NCBI GenBank assembly: GCA_018669475.1
Contig: JABHCC010000197.1
Span: 1-64,000, forward strand
Length of the DNA: 64,000 nucleotides
Origin: Bacteroidota bacterium
GTDB taxonomy: Bacteria > Bacteroidota > Bacteroidia > Bacteroidales > UBA12481
Direction: 5' to 3'
The position numbers and the translations under genes were made by a program. Shown piece by piece: positions 51,074 through 60,133 of this stretch (positions are counted from its first letter, which is position 1; each line of letters begins with the position of its first letter). The notes beneath the pieces are model-generated. The model saw nothing but the letters and a program-made list of their open reading frames with translations. It ran no database searches and had not been told where the DNA came from.

Positions 51074-52346
51074 GAACCGGAATATAGTATTTGTCCCCGT
51101 TTGTTTATTGGTGATGTTATTTGCCAATGCCTGTAATCTCTTATCCCCCACGACCTCAAATTCTGGCCAACCTTTAGTTTTGTATGATCCTGGGGCTAGG
51201 GGGCTTCATCCTGATTTTAAAATCTTTCATAATGATGTAAATCAGAGTACTCTGTATTTCAGGATTTTTGCTACTGAACTATTATTTAATCAGGCAAATG
51301 CTGAGACCAGGGATCAAAGTCGTTTGACTCTGATGTATAAACTTTTCAGTTCATTCTCAGAGCAAATTATTGATCACGACGATGACAAGGAGTTTATTAT
51401 TAATAAGAGTGAAGTTGCAGATTATTATACCGGCACGGTAAAAATTCCCACAGAGGAGGGTAAAACTTATCTTCTGGAGATTATTCTAACTGATCAGATC
51501 AGGCAAATAAGTGTGAGAAGTTTTGTACTGGTCGATAGGTTCAATCCAAATACTCAGCAAAACTATTTGGTTTTAACCTATCCGGGAAATAATATTGGTT
51601 TCGAGAAATTTTATTATTCTCAGGAGAGCTTCAGAGTGATGGCAAGCCAATCTGCTGACAAGCAAATGCGTATTGCTTATTACAAACCAGTTGACAATAT
51701 CCCAGCGCCTCCTTTTGTGGCAGATACTCCTCCTGAAGCCCCAAGAGAACCTGACTCGGTGTGGACTATCGAACATAATGATCAAAAGTTGTATCGGCTT
51801 GAAGGTAAGGGTGTCTATGTTTTCTACCCTGATCGTCAAAGCATGAATGGAATGTATTTGTCAAACCTGGGTGAAAATTTTCCTCAGGTGAATACGGCTA
51901 AGGATATGCTTGCACCCCTGCAATACCTCGCTACACGTGATGAATTTGAAGAACTCAGAAATGACTCGGATGTAAAGAAATCTATTGATGAGTTTTGGTT
52001 GGAAAGGGGAGGTAGTTTTGCTACGGCGAAAGAGTTGATTCGTGTATATTATAACCGCGTTGTTTTTGCCAATCTGTATTTTTCAACTGACAGAGATGGT
52101 TGGAAAACAGACAGGGGAATGATCTATCTCCTCATGGGCTACCCCGATGAGGTAATAAAATCTGAAACAGCAGAGGAATGGCGGTATTCCAGCCGGAATA
52201 CAAGCCGTAAATATAGTTTTGAGTTCGAGTTAAGCCCTCATTCGCTAAAGGCTTATGAGTTTGTGCTTAGAAGAACAGAAATTCACCGACCCGTTTGGAA
52301 CCGGGCTTTACAAAGCTGGCGTGAGGGACGCATTTTTAGTTTATAA
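51060..52346 (+). CDS. GWxTD domain lipoprotein
   Basis: A 428-residue lipoprotein with a signal peptide ending in the lipobox FANAC (Cys at about residue 25). A long N-terminal beta region (about 35-270) is followed by the GWxTD domain near the C-terminus (about 340-428): LYFSTDRDGWKTDRGMIYLLMGYPDEV, then EEWRYSS and FELSPHSLKAYEFVLRR. The GWxTD family is common in Bacteroidota and Acidobacteria; its function is unknown. It overlaps CYTH upstream by 14 bp and rlmB downstream by TAATG, so the three form a tight operon. Confidence 0.88.
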   Translation: MKRIKNRNIVFVPVCLLVMLFANACNLLSPTTSNSGQPLVLYDPGARGLHPDFKIFHNDVNQSTLYFRIFATELLFNQANAETRDQSRLTLMYKLFSSFSEQIIDHDDDKEFIINKSEVADYYTGTVKIPTEEGKTYLLEIILTDQIRQISVRSFVLVDRFNPNTQQNYLVLTYPGNNIGFEKFYYSQESFRVMASQSADKQMRIAYYKPVDNIPAPPFVADTPPEAPREPDSVWTIEHNDQKLYRLEGKGVYVFYPDRQSMNGMYLSNLGENFPQVNTAKDMLAPLQYLATRDEFEELRNDSDVKKSIDEFWLERGGSFATAKELIRVYYNRVVFANLYFSTDRDGWKTDRGMIYLLMGYPDEVIKSETAEEWRYSSRNTSRKYSFEFELSPHSLKAYEFVLRRTEIHRPVWNRALQSWREGRIFSL

Positions 52347-53080
52347 TGGAAAAACAAACATATTTATTTGGTATTCATCCTATTATGGAGGCTTATGCCG
52401 CTGGGAAAGAGATGGATAAGGTATTAATCAAAAAGGGGCTTACAGGTGATCATATCAAGGACCTGATGGAGTATATCCGACAATCAGGCACTCCCTTTCA
52501 GATTGTGCCAATTGAAAAGCTGAACCGGATTACACGGAAAAACCATCAGGGTGTAATTGCCTTTACCGCGCTGGTTTCCTATAGTCCTATTGAGGAAGTT
52601 GTTCTCCGGAGTTTTGAAAATGGAGAAACCCCCTTGATCATCGCCCTTGATGGAGTAAGCGATGTTCGTAATCTTGGGGCTATAGCACGTTCAGCTGAGA
52701 TTGCTGGTGCTCATGCTATTCTTGTTCCTGAAAAGGGATCTGCCCAGATCAATCCTGAAGCTATGAAATCATCAGCCGGAGCTTTAAATATTATTCCAAT
52801 CTCCCGTACTTCAAACATGGCTGCTACCTTGAAGAATTTACGAAATTCAGGATTGAAGATTTTTGGTGCATCTGAAAAGGCAGGGACTACATTGTTTGAG
52901 CTAAGCTTCACAGATCCTTTGGTTTTAGTCTTGGGTTCAGAAGATCAGGGTTTATCGCCAGCCATTCTTAGAATATGTGATGAGCTGATCAAAATCCCCC
53001 AAAAAGGGAAGATTGCCTCATTAAACGTATCTGCGGCTGCTGCAGTTATGGTCTTTGAGGTGCTCCGGCAGCGCTTATAG
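52346..53080 (+). CDS. rlmB: 23S rRNA (guanosine2251-2'-O)-methyltransferase
   Basis: RlmB methylates the ribose of G2251 in the peptidyl-transferase P-loop of 23S rRNA. The 244-residue protein has an N-terminal L30e-like RNA-binding domain (YLFGIHPIMEAYAAGKEMDKVLI to about 75) and the SpoU knot: DGVSDVRNLGAIARSAEIAGA, LVLGSEDQGLSP and IKIPQKGKIASLNVSAAAAVMVFEVLRQ. It is last in the CYTH-GWxTD-rlmB operon, and its stop overlaps the convergent PQ-loop gene by 6 bp (53075-53080). Confidence 0.93.
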   Translation: MEKQTYLFGIHPIMEAYAAGKEMDKVLIKKGLTGDHIKDLMEYIRQSGTPFQIVPIEKLNRITRKNHQGVIAFTALVSYSPIEEVVLRSFENGETPLIIALDGVSDVRNLGAIARSAEIAGAHAILVPEKGSAQINPEAMKSSAGALNIIPISRTSNMAATLKNLRNSGLKIFGASEKAGTTLFELSFTDPLVLVLGSEDQGLSPAILRICDELIKIPQKGKIASLNVSAAAAVMVFEVLRQRL

Positions 53081-53374
53081 TGATTCTGCCTTCGGCTTCA
53101 GTTTTCTGTATTTGATTTTGGCAAATACCAGGTAGGTGGTACCCAGAATATTTACCAGATAGTTCAACCATAAGGACCACTGGAAGCTTTTGTCCACAAT
53201 GTTGTCATGTACAATGTATATAAAGACCATAAAGACACCACTGCACCACATAAGTAAAAATGACCAGCTGAAACTGCTCACATCATGAGAACGCCAGGTT
53301 TTCCATACCTGAGGGATAACACCTATGCTTAGAACAATATTGCCAATCCAACCCAATCCTTCGAAAAATTCCAT
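53075..53374 (-). CDS. SemiSWEET/PQ-loop membrane protein
   Basis: A 99-residue protein with three membrane helices (about 8-26, 36-56 and 66-86), the size of bacterial SemiSWEETs. Helix 1 has the PQ-loop motif SIGVIPQVWKTWRSHDVSSFS. SemiSWEETs work as dimers and transport sugars or other small solutes along their gradient; the substrate here is unknown. It is a single gene, convergent with rlmB. The gap to the ABC-F gene is 27 bp on the same strand, so it may be co-transcribed. Confidence 0.82.
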   Translation of the reverse strand: MEFFEGLGWIGNIVLSIGVIPQVWKTWRSHDVSSFSWSFLLMWCSGVFMVFIYIVHDNIVDKSFQWSLWLNYLVNILGTTYLVFAKIKYRKLKPKAESL

Positions 53375-53401
53375 GATAGTATAGTTATATTGTGAAAATC
53401 T

Positions 53402-55330
53402 TCATTTTAACAGATCTTTCTCTTCGTTTGCCTTGCTCCAGGCTTCCATCTCAATTTCTAATTCTTTCTGTAACTGACCAAACTTATGAAATGGATCCCC
53501 TTCAACTATTATATCCGGATCAGCCAATTGCTTCTCTAACTCGGCCAGACTCGATTCAAGGTGACTGATCCTGTCTTCAGATCGTTTTATTTGGGATTCG
53601 AGCTTTCGTTTACCCCGATTGAATTCTTTCTGTTCAAGATATCGTTGTTTATTGTCACTTTGCGTATTCTGAAAAGCCTTCTTTCCAGAGGATTGATCTT
53701 TCCTTTCAATTTCTTTAAGGTTGTCAAACTTTTTCTTTCTCAGGAAGTCAAAAATATTGCCAGTGTGTTCTTTAATCTTTTTTCCCTTAAACTCAAAAAT
53801 CTTGTCAGTTAATCCATCAAGGAAATCCCTGTCGTGTGATACTACAATCAAAGTTCCGTCATATCTGAGCAAGGCATCTTTTAGCACTTGTTTTGATCTT
53901 AGATCCAGGTGGTTGGTTGGCTCATCAAGCAATAAAAGGTTGTATGGTTCCAATAACATCAATGCTAATGCAAGACGAGATTTTTCACCTCCGGATAAAA
54001 CCGATACCTTTTTATCCACATCTTCACCACTGAAAAGAAATGCCCCGAGAATATCACGCATTTTTGGTCGCATATCACCAACAGCAACACGATCGATAGT
54101 TTCCAGTACACTGAGCTTTGGATCTAAAAGATCAGCTTGATTCTGAGCATAATAACCAATTATTACATTGTGACCTACTTTGAGCCCACCCATATAATCT
54201 AACTCACCCATTATAATGCGTGAGAAAGTGGTTTTACCTTCCCCGTTTTTGCCAATAAAAGCAATCTTTTCTCCACGTTCAATAATTATCCCGGCACGCT
54301 TGAGTACATCCAGCGACCCGAATGATTTTGATAATTCATCCGCTTCCACAACAATTGTTCCTGATCTTGGGGCAGGTGGAAATTTGATATGAATGCTTGA
54401 ACCATCGATCTCGTCAATTTCAATACGCTCAAGTCTGTCAAGCATCTTAATACGCGACTGTACCTGTATTGCCTTGGTGTTTTTATATCTGAAACGTTCG
54501 ATGAATCGCTCATTATCAGCAATTAGTTTTTGCTGATTCTGATAAGCAGCCAATTGTTGCTCTTTTCTCTCAGCCCTCAGTTCAAGAAACCGGCTATAAG
54601 GTACTTTGTAATCGAAAGCTTGTCCGAGTGATAGCTCAATAGTGCGTTGTGTTACACGATCAAGAAAAGTTAGGTCGTGTGAAATCAGTAATACAGCTCC
54701 CGGATAATCAAGCAGATAATCTTCAAGCCATTGAATTGATTCAATGTCGAGATGATTGGTTGGCTCATCAAGCAAAAGGGCATCAGGACGCTGGAGTAAG
54801 ATTTTTGCAAGCTCAATACGCATTCTCCATCCACCTGAAAATTCACCTGTTGGCCTGCTGAAATCACTTCTGCTAAACCCAAGTCCCATCAATGTTTGCT
54901 CAATAAGGGCATCCTGGTTCGAACCTCCGATCAGCTGGTGGCGGTCTGTTTTGTCAGTTAATGAATCAATTAACTTGTGATATTCCTTTGACTCATAATC
55001 TGTTCTGGAGGAGATTTGATCAGTTATTTCAGCGATTTCTCTTTCCAGATCCAGAAGCTCTCTGAATGCTTCACGGGTTTCTTCTATTACTGAAGTAGTG
55101 TCAGAGAATATCATATGCTGTGGAAGGTAGCCTAACTGGATTCCTTTAGGTAGCCCAACCTGCCCAACGCTGGGATTCATTTCTCCTGTAAAAAGGCGCA
55201 GAATAGTTGTCTTTCCAGCTCCGTTTTTCCCCACCAGGCCAACTCTTTCACGTGCATTAACTAAGAAGCTGATATCCTTGAACAGTTCTTCATCACCAAA
55301 TCTGACACATACCTGGTTCAGAGATATCAT
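53402..55330 (-). CDS. ABC-F family ATPase (ribosome-associated type)
   Basis: A 642-residue soluble protein with two ABC domains and no membrane segments. First domain: VGKNGAGKTTILRLF, signature FSGGWRMRIELAKIL, LLLDEPTNHLDIES. The linker region contains the AER/QRKEQQLAAYQNQQKL helical arm. Second domain: IGKNGEGKTTFSRII, LSGGEKSRLALALML, LLLDEPTNHLDLRS. A C-terminal coiled coil (about 560-642) follows, as in Uup. ABC-F proteins act on ribosomes in translation quality control, or protect them from antibiotics. Its start overlaps the DUF1643 stop (ATGA). Confidence 0.93.
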   Translation of the reverse strand: MISLNQVCVRFGDEELFKDISFLVNARERVGLVGKNGAGKTTILRLFTGEMNPSVGQVGLPKGIQLGYLPQHMIFSDTTSVIEETREAFRELLDLEREIAEITDQISSRTDYESKEYHKLIDSLTDKTDRHQLIGGSNQDALIEQTLMGLGFSRSDFSRPTGEFSGGWRMRIELAKILLQRPDALLLDEPTNHLDIESIQWLEDYLLDYPGAVLLISHDLTFLDRVTQRTIELSLGQAFDYKVPYSRFLELRAERKEQQLAAYQNQQKLIADNERFIERFRYKNTKAIQVQSRIKMLDRLERIEIDEIDGSSIHIKFPPAPRSGTIVVEADELSKSFGSLDVLKRAGIIIERGEKIAFIGKNGEGKTTFSRIIMGELDYMGGLKVGHNVIIGYYAQNQADLLDPKLSVLETIDRVAVGDMRPKMRDILGAFLFSGEDVDKKVSVLSGGEKSRLALALMLLEPYNLLLLDEPTNHLDLRSKQVLKDALLRYDGTLIVVSHDRDFLDGLTDKIFEFKGKKIKEHTGNIFDFLRKKKFDNLKEIERKDQSSGKKAFQNTQSDNKQRYLEQKEFNRGKRKLESQIKRSEDRISHLESSLAELEKQLADPDIIVEGDPFHKFGQLQKELEIEMEAWSKANEEKDLLK

Positions 55331-55917
55331 AGCGAAATTTTGATTAAATCATATTCATAACCCCACATCAAACCATGTAAAGGCTCTTTTGTGGGCTTTT
55401 GACCCAATACCTGATATACCTGACCAGAATAATGCTCTGCAACAATTTCTTTTACGTCGGCAATACGTTTCCCATATATACCTTTGTCGATTCCTGAAGG
55501 ACCGCCCCAGGCAAAGATAAGCTCATTACTATCTGCCAAAAGCTTTTTAAAAAAATCATTATTATCCGCTCCGATTCCGGCAGCATCACCTTCGCTTTGC
55601 ATTAATTGGTGTAATTCAATTGCATCCGTGGCTCTGAAAGCGAAAATGTTCAGGATATTCAAATATTTTGTTTTCGGAAAACGCTTATAAACAAAGGTTT
55701 CTACCTTCCGGATGGTTGCATCGGATCGTTGCTCATTTGCACTGCTGGGATTCTTAAGAATAACTGTAGTAGTTTCTGAGCGGGATGAATCCAATAAATC
55801 AGGCAGGTAATCCATCTGTAAGGTATACCTGTGTTTCTGGTCAGGTGAAAAATCTGCCCGTATGGTATTAAGATTTATTAGATCGAAATGATCAAGTTGT
55901 CGTCCCAGTCTGGCCAT
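55327..55917 (-). CDS. DUF1643 domain protein
   Basis: A 196-residue cytoplasmic protein matching DUF1643: VILKNPSSANEQRSDATIRKVETFVY, YLNILNIFAFRATDAIELHQLM, GADNNDFFKKLL and the FAWGGPSGI motif. The function is unknown. It is translationally coupled (ATGA) to the ABC-F gene, so it may act in translation or RNA work. A canonical -7 element (55976-55969 on the minus strand) lies 52 bp upstream. Confidence 0.8.
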   Translation of the reverse strand: MARLGRQLDHFDLINLNTIRADFSPDQKHRYTLQMDYLPDLLDSSRSETTTVILKNPSSANEQRSDATIRKVETFVYKRFPKTKYLNILNIFAFRATDAIELHQLMQSEGDAAGIGADNNDFFKKLLADSNELIFAWGGPSGIDKGIYGKRIADVKEIVAEHYSGQVYQVLGQKPTKEPLHGLMWGYEYDLIKISL

Positions 55918-55968
55918 GTTGTCTATATCTGTTTTTCCCCATTAAGTGGGATTATTTTGAATTGGATG

Positions 55969-55976
55969 CAAATTTA
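55969..55976 (-). promoter_or_regulatory. -7 element before the DUF1643/ABC-F operon
   Basis: On the minus strand this reads TAAATTTG, an exact match to TAnnTTTG, with a predicted start near 55962 and a 45-base leader. No -33 TTTG stands at the ideal spacing. Confidence 0.4.
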
Positions 55977-56020
55977 GCTAATCTTAGGTTCTTTCTAAGA
56001 ATAATTTATTTCAGGATTCT

Positions 56021-57172
56021 ATGCTGACAGAAAAAACAATGGATGTAGCCATCATTGGAGCCGGTCCGGGTGGTTCAGCTGTTGCTATGGGCCTGAAAAA
56101 CAGCGGACTACAAGTTGTCTTGATTGATGAATCTAATTTTCCGCGAGAGAAAATTTGCGGAGATGCTATCCCATCATGGGTACTTACCGACCTTGAGCCA
56201 TACTGTGCAGCGATTCATGAGACCTTTCTTGAAACTATGAAACCAGGGATTTTCTCTTCTACTTCAATGCTGCTCTCCAACGGGCAGAAACTGAACTTTA
56301 AATGGGGAAAGCCAGGTTATATGATCCCTCGCTTGCAATTTGATAATTTTCTACTGGACCAAGTTCTTGCATCTGGCAAAATCAGATTTTTCGGTGGTGA
56401 AAAGATCAGTAAAGTACACAAACTTGATTCAGGCTACGAGTTATTCAATTCTGAGGGCAAACTATTGCTCAGATGTCGGGTTTTGATCGGTGCTGACGGT
56501 GCAAGCTCGCTTGTGGCAAAATCAGTGTCTGCCCGGGGAAGTAAAAGTCGTTCAGCCGGACATGCTGTGAGGGCCTATTACAAAAATGTTAATTTGGAAT
56601 CATCCGATACAAGTATGGTCTTTTTCGATAAGGCCTTTTCTCCTGGATATTTTTGGATTTTCCCCCTGCCGGATAATAGGGCAAATGTTGGTTTTGGAAT
56701 GCCAAATACATCCCGCTTGAAAAGGAATATTAAGCTAACAAAGGCTAGTGAAGAATTCATAAAAAGTAATGATTCAGTTACCAGAATACTCAAGAGTGCT
56801 GAATCAGAAGGGCCCTTTAAAGGCGGCATATTACCTTTTGCAGGAAAGTGGAAGCCTCTGGCAGGGCTTGATTATATCTTGGTAGGTGATGCAGCAAATC
56901 TTCTTGATCCCTTCAGCGGAGATGGAATTAGAAATGCAGTGAGAAGCGGTCTGTTTGCCGCAGAAACTATACTTAATGCTTTTCAGACAGGGAAGTTGAA
57001 CCCAGATCTTTTAAAAGCTTATGAAAGCCTGATAAAAAAGCATTTATGGCCTCAGTTAAAGCAAAGAGCCAAATTAGTAAAGTGGGTCGGACGCTTGCCA
57101 TGGCTGGTTCCATTTGTTATCAGGATTGGGAATGTAGGAATAGTGAGTCGATGGCTTAAAACATGGCTGTGA
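56021..57172 (+). CDS. Geranylgeranyl-reductase family FAD oxidoreductase
   Basis: A 383-residue flavoprotein of the GGR/FixC family, which saturates prenyl chains or hydroxylates aromatic substrates. The FAD site is MDVAIIGAGPGGSAVAMGLKNSGLQVVLID, followed by FPREKICGDAIPS, the GGR-type CGDA motif. The second fingerprint is LIGADGASSLVAKSV, and the third is DYILVGDAANLLDPFSGDGIRNAVRSG. A reductase role on menaquinone or other isoprenoid side chains is a reasonable inference for this menaquinone-making organism. Both the first Met (56021) and Met7 are possible starts. Confidence 0.85.
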   Translation: MLTEKTMDVAIIGAGPGGSAVAMGLKNSGLQVVLIDESNFPREKICGDAIPSWVLTDLEPYCAAIHETFLETMKPGIFSSTSMLLSNGQKLNFKWGKPGYMIPRLQFDNFLLDQVLASGKIRFFGGEKISKVHKLDSGYELFNSEGKLLLRCRVLIGADGASSLVAKSVSARGSKSRSAGHAVRAYYKNVNLESSDTSMVFFDKAFSPGYFWIFPLPDNRANVGFGMPNTSRLKRNIKLTKASEEFIKSNDSVTRILKSAESEGPFKGGILPFAGKWKPLAGLDYILVGDAANLLDPFSGDGIRNAVRSGLFAAETILNAFQTGKLNPDLLKAYESLIKKHLWPQLKQRAKLVKWVGRLPWLVPFVIRIGNVGIVSRWLKTWL

Positions 57173-57235
57173 CAGAATAGGTTTTTTCTTTTATTATCAA
57201 ATAGTACATTTACGACTTATTCATAATTTTTTAAC

Positions 57236-58654
57236 GTGGGCAGAAAGAAACAATTGCCGCTCCTCGAGCGGATTACTATTACAGATATTGCAGCTGAAGG
57301 CAAAGCTATAGCCCGAACAGACAACAGAGTTGTTTTTGTAGCTATGGCGGTTCCAGGTGATGTGGTTGATATTCAGGTGCGTAAAAAACGAAAAGGTTTT
57401 TTTGAAGGCCAGGTCGTCAAGATGCATGAGCAATCAGAAATCCGGCAGGAACCTGTTTGTGAACATTTTGGAGTTTGCGGTGGTTGTAAATGGCAAATGC
57501 TGCCATATGCCGAGCAGTTGAAGTTTAAAGAGAAGCAAGTGAGAGATCAGTTATCTCGTATCGGACATATTCAAGACCCACCCGTTCAGGCAATCATGGG
57601 GGCCAAAGAGTCGGAGTATTATCGAAATAAATTGGAATTTACCTTCTCAAATAAACGCTGGTTAACGCATGAGGAAATTAGCAGCCAGGATGGAATTGAG
57701 AATCGCAACGCTTTAGGTTTTCATGTGCCCGGATTATTTGATAAAGTTGTAGACATAAAGAAATGTTTTTTGCAACAGGATCCCAGCAATGCAATTAGAA
57801 TTGCCGTAAGCGATTTTGCACAAAACAATGGTTTGAGCTTCTTTGATTTGCGTGAGCAAACAGGTATGTTGAGAAACCTGATTATCAGAACCGCCTCTAC
57901 CGGGGAAGTTATGGTGATTGTAGCATTTTTTGAAAATGATCAAGCCAGGCGTGAGATGCTGATGAATCATCTTCACACTGCCTTTCCTGAAATTACTTCT
58001 TTAAATTATGTGATCAATCAGAAAAGGAATGACACAATTCTTGACCAGGATATTATTTGCTTCGCAGGAAGTGATCACATCCGGGAGGAAATGGAAGGAT
58101 TGAGTTTTAAAATTGGCCCGAAATCTTTTTACCAGACGAATTCAGACCAGGCATATGAACTCTATAAGGTGGCACGGGAATTTGCTGATTTAAGCGGAGA
58201 AGAAATCGTCTATGATCTTTATACCGGAACGGGTACGATTGCTAATTTTCTGGCTTCTAAGGCAAAGCGGGTAATCGGTATTGAAACTGTACCTGAAGCC
58301 ATTGGGGATGCAAGGTTAAATGCAGAGAATAACGGAATCAGCAATACTGATTTTGTTGTGGGCGACATGAAAGATGTTTTCAATGAGTCTCTTTTTAATA
58401 AGTATGGCCTGCCGGATGTAGTCGTGCTTGATCCACCAAGAGCCGGGATACATCAAAACGTCGTAGATGTTCTGATTAAGGCCAGGCCCAAAAGAATTGT
58501 ATATGTGTCATGTAATCCGGCAACTCAGGCCAGAGATATCAGCTTGATGAGCCAATTCTATTATGTAGAAAAAGTTCAGCCAGTTGATATGTTTCCACAT
58601 ACACATCACGTTGAAAATGTTGCCCTTCTCACGCATAAAAAATCTCAAATCTGA
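57236..58654 (+). CDS. rlmD: 23S rRNA (uracil1939-C5)-methyltransferase
   Basis: The 472-residue RlmD/RumA-type enzyme methylates C5 of U1939 in 23S rRNA. The N-terminal TRAM domain spans about 10-65. Iron-sulfur ligands are present: CEHFGVCGGCKWQ (Cys x5 Cys x2 Cys) and KKCFLQ. The SAM motif is VYDLYTGTGTIANFLA, followed by DPPRAGIHQNV, and the catalytic Cys sits in VYVSCNPATQARD. The start codon is GTG (57236-57238). It is 6 bp upstream of the POT transporter gene, so the two are co-transcribed. Assignment between RlmD and RlmC rests on the intact cluster motif. Confidence 0.9.
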   Translation: MGRKKQLPLLERITITDIAAEGKAIARTDNRVVFVAMAVPGDVVDIQVRKKRKGFFEGQVVKMHEQSEIRQEPVCEHFGVCGGCKWQMLPYAEQLKFKEKQVRDQLSRIGHIQDPPVQAIMGAKESEYYRNKLEFTFSNKRWLTHEEISSQDGIENRNALGFHVPGLFDKVVDIKKCFLQQDPSNAIRIAVSDFAQNNGLSFFDLREQTGMLRNLIIRTASTGEVMVIVAFFENDQARREMLMNHLHTAFPEITSLNYVINQKRNDTILDQDIICFAGSDHIREEMEGLSFKIGPKSFYQTNSDQAYELYKVAREFADLSGEEIVYDLYTGTGTIANFLASKAKRVIGIETVPEAIGDARLNAENNGISNTDFVVGDMKDVFNESLFNKYGLPDVVVLDPPRAGIHQNVVDVLIKARPKRIVYVSCNPATQARDISLMSQFYYVEKVQPVDMFPHTHHVENVALLTHKKSQI

Positions 58655-58660
58655 TAAACA

Positions 58661-60112
58661 ATGAGTAGTTTCTCCAAAGTAATCCATAAATTTCCTTCTG
58701 CCTTTTGGTTGGCCAACACCATGGAACTTTTTGAACGTTGGGCCTGGTATGGTATGTTTATTCCTCTGGCTCTATATCTTACCGGATCAACCGATACCGG
58801 TGCTCTTGGCTTTAGTCAGGTAGAAAAGGGGACCCTGATGGGAACGGTGGTTGCTATCCTGTATTTTCTGCCAGTTATAACCGGAGCAATCGCTGATAAA
58901 TTCGGATACAGAAAGACACTCATTGTAGCATATATTATTCTGGCCAGTGGCTACTTCTTTATGGGAAAGGTGTCATCCTATTCGATGGTTTTTCTTACCT
59001 TTTTATGGGTGGCCTTAGGTGCCGGACTCTTTAAGCCGGTTGTTCAGGCAACTGTTGGTAAAACGACTGATGAAGATACCTCCTCAATTGGCTTTGGAAT
59101 CTTTTATATGATAGTAAATGTCGGTGCATTTATCGGACCTATCGTTGCTTCTTTTCTCAGAGGATTCAGCTGGGAGTATGTTTTTACTATGTCAGCCATT
59201 GCCATTTTAGCCAACCTGGTGATTGTAATTTTCTTCTTTAAGGAACCAGCTCGTGAAAAAAATACCGAGCCTCTTGGAAGAGCTTTGCTGACTGTGTTGA
59301 ATAATATCATGAAGGCCTTGAGTGATGTCAAATTATTGGTTTTTCTAATTCTGATTATAGGATTCTGGACTATGTACAACCAGTTATTTTATACCCTGCC
59401 GGTTTTTATTGATCAATGGGTACATACTGGAGCAATGTTTGACTCTATCCACAATTTTTGGCCGGGATTGGCTAATGCCCTGGATACTCAGAATAATGGT
59501 ACTGTTGCCTCTGAGATGTTAGTTAATGTGGATGCGCTTTTTATCGTGCTCCTTCAAATTGTAGTTTCTACCATTGTCATGAAATACAAGCCATTGAATG
59601 CTATGATTGTGGGTATACTGGTTTGCTCAATTGGAATATCACTTACTCTGCTTACACAAAATGGCTTTTTCCTGATTCTTGCAATCTTCATTTTTGCAGT
59701 TGGAGAGATGTCATCATCCCCCAAAACCTCGGAATATATTGCCCGTATTGCTCCTAAAAATAAAGTGGGGCTTTACATGGGTTGTTCTTTCCTGCCTTAT
59801 GCCGGCGGAAATTTTTTCGCAGGACAAATTTCAGGTGGAGTATATGGAAGAATGTCTGATAAAGTTACTCTTCTGGAAAATGAGGTAGCTTTACAAGGGC
59901 TTGATATTCAGGCCATCTCTGAAACATTTACTCAAAACGATTTTTTTAACCGTGCCGGTGAGCTGATGGGAATGAATCAGTTAGAGCTAACTGATTATTT
60001 ATGGCAAACCTATAACCCATCTAAGATCTGGTATGTGGTATTTGGAATTGGCATTGCCACCGTTATTCTACTTTGGCTGTACGACAAACTGTTGTTGAGG
60101 AGCAAAAGTTAG
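58661..60112 (+). CDS. POT/PTR2-family peptide MFS transporter
   Basis: A 483-residue MFS transporter of about 12-14 helices, proton-coupled. The N-terminus ANTMELFERWAWYGMFIPLALYL is close to the POT ExxERFxYYG motif. The second POT motif is GLFKPVVQATVGKTTDEDTSSIGFGIFYMIVNVGAFIGP, with the conserved FYxxVNxG. The long hydrophilic segment between helices 7 and 8 (about 285-300) and the terminal soluble insert (400-445) are typical. Substrates are probably di- or tripeptides. It is the last gene of the rlmD operon and converges on the LruC gene 21 bp later. Confidence 0.87.
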   Translation: MSSFSKVIHKFPSAFWLANTMELFERWAWYGMFIPLALYLTGSTDTGALGFSQVEKGTLMGTVVAILYFLPVITGAIADKFGYRKTLIVAYIILASGYFFMGKVSSYSMVFLTFLWVALGAGLFKPVVQATVGKTTDEDTSSIGFGIFYMIVNVGAFIGPIVASFLRGFSWEYVFTMSAIAILANLVIVIFFFKEPAREKNTEPLGRALLTVLNNIMKALSDVKLLVFLILIIGFWTMYNQLFYTLPVFIDQWVHTGAMFDSIHNFWPGLANALDTQNNGTVASEMLVNVDALFIVLLQIVVSTIVMKYKPLNAMIVGILVCSIGISLTLLTQNGFFLILAIFIFAVGEMSSSPKTSEYIARIAPKNKVGLYMGCSFLPYAGGNFFAGQISGGVYGRMSDKVTLLENEVALQGLDIQAISETFTQNDFFNRAGELMGMNQLELTDYLWQTYNPSKIWYVVFGIGIATVILLWLYDKLLLRSKS

Positions 60113-60133
60113 ATCTGATAGAAGTAATCCGGG

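Noticed and set aside
22325-58430. Recurrent CTGCCGGATG across the window as a possible DNA uptake or chi-like signal
   Set aside because: The cases I found lie in coding sequence, mostly encoding Leu-Pro-Asp (11271, 22325, 35403, 58411), so codon preference explains them.
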